Assembly (NCBI GenBank): GCA_022565695.1
Contig: JAIUME010000011.1
Location: 1 to 64,000, forward strand
Source of the DNA: Alcanivorax sp.
GTDB lineage: Bacteria > Pseudomonadota > Gammaproteobacteria > Pseudomonadales > Alcanivoracaceae
Reading direction: 5' to 3'
Length of the DNA: 64,000 nucleotides
How positions within the stretch are numbered: the stretch's first letter is position 1; the number at the start of each line of letters is the position of its first letter. Below, one piece after another: positions 60,390-64,000 of the stretch. A program made the position numbers and the translations under genes. The notes under the pieces are model-generated. The model worked only from the letters and a program-made list of their open reading frames with translations. It was not told where the DNA came from and searched no databases.

Positions 60390-61151
60390 ATGGCAGAAAT
60401 CCGTGAAAACATTGTTGTACTGACCGGCGCCGGGATCTCCGCCGAATCCGGCATCCGCACCTTCCGGGGCGCAGACGGGCTGTGGGAAAACCATCGGCTG
60501 GAGGATGTGGCCACGCCGGAGGCCTTTCTGCGCAATCCGCCGCTGGTGCAGCGCTTCTACAACGAACGCCGCCAGCAACTGCTGAGCCCCACGATCCGCC
60601 CCAATCCCGCCCATGTGGCGCTGGCGCGGCTGGAACAGCAATTGGGTGACCGGTTTCTGCTGGTGACGCAGAACATCGATGATCTCCACGAGCGCGCTGG
60701 CAGCCAGCGCGTGGTGCACATGCACGGTGAACTGCTCAAGGCCCGCTGCCGCCTTTGCGACCATGTTCAGGGCATCACGCAGGATCTGGGCCCGGACAGC
60801 CAGTGCCAGGGCTGCCAGAGCTGTGGCTGCCTGCGCCCTCACATTGTCTGGTTCGGCGAGATGCCGCTGGAGATGGAGCGTATCTACGCGGCACTGGAGC
60901 AATGCCAGCACTTCATCAGCATCGGCACCTCGGGCAACGTGTATCCCGCAGCGGGGTTCGTGGAGGTGGCCAACAGTGCCGGGGCGCACACGCTGGAGCT
61001 CAACCTTGAGGCATCGCGGGTGCGCAGCGCCTTCCGTGAGCATCGTGAGGGGCTGGCCAGCGCATTGGTGCCGGCCTGGGCAGACGCGCTGCTCACCGCC
61101 AATATGGCGGACAGGGCCATGGTGCCAGACAGCAATCGCGCCGGGGGCTGA
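60390..61151 (+). CDS. cobB: NAD-dependent protein deacylase (sirtuin)
   Basis: The 253-aa protein is a complete CobB-type sirtuin: [20 protein letters not shown], the [11 protein letters not shown] and HMHGE (catalytic His) motifs, zinc cysteines in CRLC and [15 protein letters not shown], and [18 protein letters not shown] Tyr-x-x-Arg pair (FYNERR) at the acyl-binding site fits class III sirtuins, which also remove succinyl groups. It uses NAD to remove lysine acyl groups and commonly controls acetyl-CoA synthetases, relevant beside the acyl-CoA pathways here. GGAGAAGG precedes ATG 60390. Confidence 0.93.
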   Translation: MAEIRENIVVLTGAGISAESGIRTFRGADGLWENHRLEDVATPEAFLRNPPLVQRFYNERRQQLLSPTIRPNPAHVALARLEQQLGDRFLLVTQNIDDLHERAGSQRVVHMHGELLKARCRLCDHVQGITQDLGPDSQCQGCQSCGCLRPHIVWFGEMPLEMERIYAALEQCQHFISIGTSGNVYPAAGFVEVANSAGAHTLELNLEASRVRSAFREHREGLASALVPAWADALLTANMADRAMVPDSNRAGG

Positions 61152-61278
61152 CGAGGGGGGCTGCATGCGGGACTGATGGCACCGTGGCATCGTGTTTCTT
61201 CAGCGCACTGATTCCGCTAGACTGCTGTGCTCCTTATACGCATAAAATCCAACAGCTTGGTACAGGTAGCGGACCATC

Positions 61279-62355
61279 ATGGTTGAAACACAGGTTGACG
61301 ATCTCAATATTGAATCCCAGACACTGCTGGTGACACCGAAAGCACTGAAAGAGAAGCTGCCGCTTTCGGACACAGCGCGTGACACGGTAGCCCGGGGCCG
61401 CGAGGTCATTCGCAATATTCTGGACCGCAAGGATCACCGCCTGTTCGTTGTCATCGGGCCCTGCTCCATCCACGATGTGGAAGCCGCCCACGACTATGCC
61501 CGCCGCCTGAAAGCCCTGGCTGATGAGGTGTCCGATACGCTGGTACTGGTGCAGCGCGTGTATTTTGAAAAACCGCGTACCACCGTGGGCTGGAAAGGCC
61601 TGATCAACGACCCTTACATGAATGACACCTTCAAGATTGAAGAGGGTCTGCATATTGCCCGCAAACTGCTGCTGGACATGGCGGAAATCGGCCTGCCCAC
61701 CGCCACCGAGGCGCTGGACCCGATTACCCCGCAGTACATGCAGGACCTGATCACCTGGTCCGCTATCGGCGCCCGCACCACCGAATCCCAGACTCACCGC
61801 GAAATGTCTTCCGGCCTGTCCAGCCCGGTGGGCTTCAAGAATGGCACCGACGGCGGCCTGGATGTGGCCATCAATGCGATGTTGAGCGTTCAGCACCCGC
61901 ACCGTTTCCTCGGTATTGATACCGACGGCAAGGTCGCCATCACCGTCACCCGCGGCAACCCCTATGCCCATGTGGTGCTGCGCGGCGGCGGCGGCAAGCC
62001 CAACTACGATTCGGTATCCGTGTCGCTGGCCGAGCAGGCGCTGGCCAAGGCAGGGGTTTCGACCAACATCATGGTCGATGCCAGCCACGCCAACTCCAAC
62101 AAGGACCCGTCGTTACAGACCCTGGTCATGGAGAACATCACCAACCAGATTCTTGAGGGCAACAGTTCCATCATCGGCCTGATGGTGGAATCCCACATCA
62201 AACCCGGCAATCAGAAGATCCCGGCGGATCTGTCCCAGCTCGAGTACGGCGTATCTGTGACAGATGGCTGCATTGGCTGGGAGGCCACCGAAGAGACCAT
62301 TCGCATGATGGCGGACAAGCTGCGCGACGTGCTGCCCGCTCGCACAGCCGGCTGA
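61279..62355 (+). CDS. 3-deoxy-7-phosphoheptulonate synthase (class I DAHP synthase)
   Basis: The 358-aa enzyme condenses phosphoenolpyruvate and erythrose 4-phosphate in the first step of the shikimate pathway. Typical class I (AroFGH) features are VVIGPCSIHDVEAAHDYARR, RVYFEKPRTTVGWKGLINDP, ARTTESQTHREMSSGLSSPV, the phosphate/metal site FKNGTDGG and VDASHANSNKDPSLQ. The feedback type (Phe, Tyr or Trp) cannot be read reliably from sequence alone. ATG 61279; the ribosome binding site is weak. Confidence 0.93.
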   Translation: MVETQVDDLNIESQTLLVTPKALKEKLPLSDTARDTVARGREVIRNILDRKDHRLFVVIGPCSIHDVEAAHDYARRLKALADEVSDTLVLVQRVYFEKPRTTVGWKGLINDPYMNDTFKIEEGLHIARKLLLDMAEIGLPTATEALDPITPQYMQDLITWSAIGARTTESQTHREMSSGLSSPVGFKNGTDGGLDVAINAMLSVQHPHRFLGIDTDGKVAITVTRGNPYAHVVLRGGGGKPNYDSVSVSLAEQALAKAGVSTNIMVDASHANSNKDPSLQTLVMENITNQILEGNSSIIGLMVESHIKPGNQKIPADLSQLEYGVSVTDGCIGWEATEETIRMMADKLRDVLPARTAG

Positions 62356-62361
62356 CCCCCG

Positions 62362-62400
62362 GGGCTCGCCGCGCGGGTCAGAGACCTGCGCGGCGAGCCC
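62362..62400. terminator. 13-bp perfect inverted repeat between convergent genes
   Basis: GGGCTCGCCGCGC and its exact complement GCGCGGCGAGCCC are separated by 13 bp. The right arm lies inside the last codons of the minus-strand thioredoxin-fold gene. It probably acts as a shared hairpin terminator, though without a T-run. Confidence 0.6.
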
Positions 62401-63241
62401 GCTCCCGTTCGATCACCTTCAGGAAGGTTTGCGGCTCCGGCCGAACCCGATAGTTGTCGCTCTGATCCAGAAAGATCACCTCCCCTTCCCCGTTGGTCAC
62501 CAGCACTGTCGGCATCACCGAGTGCCGGCCATAACCAAATAACCCGAGCCCCAGGGGCACACCATCAAGATGCGCGATGCCCAGGGTTTCTGCGGCAACA
62601 CCGTCCTTGTCTTGCAGAAACAGCAAAGGGACATCAAAGCGCCGGGCCAGCGCGCGGGTTTTTTTTGCCGGCTGGGGAGACACCAGGGCCACCGTAATGC
62701 CCTGCTCGTTCAGTTGGCGGTATAGCGCAGCTATTTCGTGAATCTGCGCCATGCACAGCGGGCACCAGTTGCCACGAAAGAATAACCAGACCACCGGATT
62801 ACCCAGCAGATCCTGGTTGGTCACCGGGGTGCCATCCAGGCGCAGAAGCGTGATATCGGGCAATTTGCTCAGCAGCTGCAGCTGGCGCCCACGACTGGCA
62901 AGGCGGCTGTACCACAGCAGATACAACAGAAAGCCGCCCAGCCCGAGCGGCAGAGCGTACAGCACCGGCCACCAGTCCGGATCACTGGCGGTCAGAGTGC
63001 CAAATACGGCCAGGCAGGCGCCCAGCCAGGCAAAGCAGGTCACGCCGAACAGGTGCGCAGTCGTCCGCGCGGGGCGGCGCACGAACAGCCAGGCGAGGAA
63101 ACCCGGCAGCGCCGTGCAGGCCATCAATGCCCCCACCCACTCCACCCGCCAGGTGCGCGAAAGCTGCAGCAGGATATGCAGGCTGACCAGCGATGCGACC
63201 AGCACATAGAGACTGATATACCAGGCCTTGAGACGCTCCAT
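62378..63241 (-). CDS. Membrane-anchored AhpC/TSA-type thioredoxin-fold protein
   Basis: The 287-aa protein has about four N-terminal membrane helices (residues 5-120) followed by a periplasmic- or cytoplasmic-facing thioredoxin-fold domain. The domain shows DITLLRLDGTPVTNQDLLG, VVWLFFRGNWCPLCMAQIHE with a C-x-x-C pair, and VMPTVLVTNGEGEVIFLDQS. Peroxiredoxin-like or disulfide reductase activity is likely. ATG 63241 with AAGGAG is chosen. Convergent with the DAHP synthase gene. Confidence 0.8.
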   Translation of the reverse strand: MERLKAWYISLYVLVASLVSLHILLQLSRTWRVEWVGALMACTALPGFLAWLFVRRPARTTAHLFGVTCFAWLGACLAVFGTLTASDPDWWPVLYALPLGLGGFLLYLLWYSRLASRGRQLQLLSKLPDITLLRLDGTPVTNQDLLGNPVVWLFFRGNWCPLCMAQIHEIAALYRQLNEQGITVALVSPQPAKKTRALARRFDVPLLFLQDKDGVAAETLGIAHLDGVPLGLGLFGYGRHSVMPTVLVTNGEGEVIFLDQSDNYRVRPEPQTFLKVIERERARRAGL

Positions 63242-63274
63242 CGTCACTCCTTGTTCTTGTTGAGGGCGTTGCCC

Positions 63275-63313
63275 AGTCTTGGCTCAGAGTCTTGGCTCAG
63301 GCTCCTGGCTCAG
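63275..63313. repeat. 13-bp tandem repeat overlapping a stop codon
   Basis: Three units of AGTCTTGGCTCAG (the third diverged) run head to tail. The last unit contains the stop codon of the minus-strand esterase, the others lie just beyond it. Confidence 0.85.
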
Positions 63314-64000
63314 GGCTGGCCGTTGCCATGCACCAGATGTGCCCGGGCCACTTGCGAGACCTCCCCACCGGCCAGCGCCACACTTTCCCGAGCAAAGGCA
63401 CCGATCTCGCGCACCGCCAGCGACGCCTCCGGCAACCAGCCAGCCAGCGCCTGAAACACATGCATCATGTTTTCCCACACCTGATAGTGGCAAGGCACGC
63501 CGCAGGCTCTGGCGCGCGCCACCACGGCTTCTGCATCGCTGCGCAAGACCTCGGTACTGCCCACCTGCACCATCAGCGGCGGCAGATTACTGAGATCCGC
63601 CCAGGCCGGTGATAACAGCGGTGAGCGCGGATCGTGCCCGGCACAGTAAGTCTTGGCGACAAACCGCAGCAGTTTCACCGGAATCAACGGATCATGATCC
63701 GCATTATCGGCCAGGCTGACGCCGCTGGCCGACAGATCCGCCCACGGACTGATCAGGATACCTGCTGCGGGCATCGGCAGCCCCAGCTCGCGTAGCCTGA
63801 TCAAGGTCACCAGGACCAGATTGCCGCCCGCCGAGTCACCACCGAGCAGGATATTTTCCGGGCGGTAACCCCGTTCCAGCAAGCTCCGATAGGCCGCCAC
63901 CGCATCTTCCAGCGGTGCGGGATAGCGCCACTTGGGTGGCTGCCGGTAATCCAGCGCCAGCACCCGGGCCCGACAGGCCCGGCTCAGGCGCCATGTCAGC
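63310..64000 (-). CDS. HSL-family alpha/beta hydrolase (N-terminus beyond window)
   Basis: The reading frame stays open through the right edge, so only the C-terminal 230 residues are present. The sequence ARVLALDYRQPPKWRYPAPL corresponds to the hormone-sensitive-lipase-family substrate-binding stretch, followed by the nucleophile motif GDSAGGNLVLVTLIR, the acid region HDPRSPLLSPAWADLSNLPP and the histidine in WENMMHVFQALAG. The HGG oxyanion motif would lie upstream, outside the window. Probable carboxylesterase for short or medium acyl esters. Confidence 0.88.
   Translation of the reverse strand, partial: LTWRLSRACRARVLALDYRQPPKWRYPAPLEDAVAAYRSLLERGYRPENILLGGDSAGGNLVLVTLIRLRELGLPMPAAGILISPWADLSASGVSLADNADHDPLIPVKLLRFVAKTYCAGHDPRSPLLSPAWADLSNLPPLMVQVGSTEVLRSDAEAVVARARACGVPCHYQVWENMMHVFQALAGWLPEASLAVREIGAFARESVALAGGEVSQVARAHLVHGNGQP

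Overview
The window looks like part of the chromosome of a GC-rich, aerobic, lipid- and branched-chain-catabolising gammaproteobacterium, most like Alcanivorax and its relatives. This rests on gene content and codon use only; there is no rRNA or other phylogenetic marker here. No tRNA, rRNA, CRISPR array, prophage or complete insertion sequence was seen.

Layout. 1-1057: the tail of an unrecognised gene and a gene-poor, lower-GC stretch. 1058-5197: four exported proteins in a row (DUF4331, small lipoprotein, lipoprotein alpha/beta hydrolase, EF-hand). 5397-9538: a DUF805 membrane protein, then on the minus strand a hybrid histidine kinase, an NAD(P)-binding protein and RraA. 9738-17705: a tightly coupled leucine/isovalerate operon, liuR-liuA-liuB-liuC-liuD-aacS, with a perfect palindromic operator before liuR. 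17782-22383: two GMC oxidoreductase plus Tat-signal small-subunit pairs. 22603-27884: nfeD-qmcA, etfBA, and the divergent ETF:ubiquinone oxidoreductase, which takes electrons from acyl-CoA dehydrogenases such as LiuA. 27949-34383: assorted housekeeping and envelope genes (M50 peptidase, MBL protein, RlmA, DUF1428, an OmpA/DUF4398 lipoprotein pair, a Crp/Fnr regulator, a VOC protein).

34631-56376 is the most unusual region. An OmpR-type response regulator followed by a giant surface-protein gene occurs twice in direct orientation (about 34.6-42.35 kb and 46.8-56.1 kb). A minus-strand pair, a 7TM sensor kinase and a TonB-dependent receptor, lies between the copies. The giant proteins (2269 and 2787 aa) have a signal peptide, a conserved head, DUF11-like and many Ig-like repeats, a C-terminal-sorting-signal-like segment, a second signal-peptide-like segment, an OmpA-type barrel, thrombospondin type-3 calcium repeats and an OmpA peptidoglycan-binding domain. 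Each therefore looks like a secreted adhesin fused in frame to a complete OmpA-type porin. The longer copy carries an exact extra 1548-bp (516-codon) internal unit.

56420-64000: a PII-like protein with two DUF1538 membrane proteins, a GNAT/nitrilase fusion, a hypothetical protein, the sirtuin CobB, a DAHP synthase, a membrane thioredoxin-fold protein and the C-terminal part of an HSL-family esterase cut by the window edge.

Functional links: the liu operon, etfBA and ETF-QO together form a route from leucine/isovalerate to the quinone pool, while the duplicated two-component/giant-protein locus is a candidate regulated surface-adhesion module.
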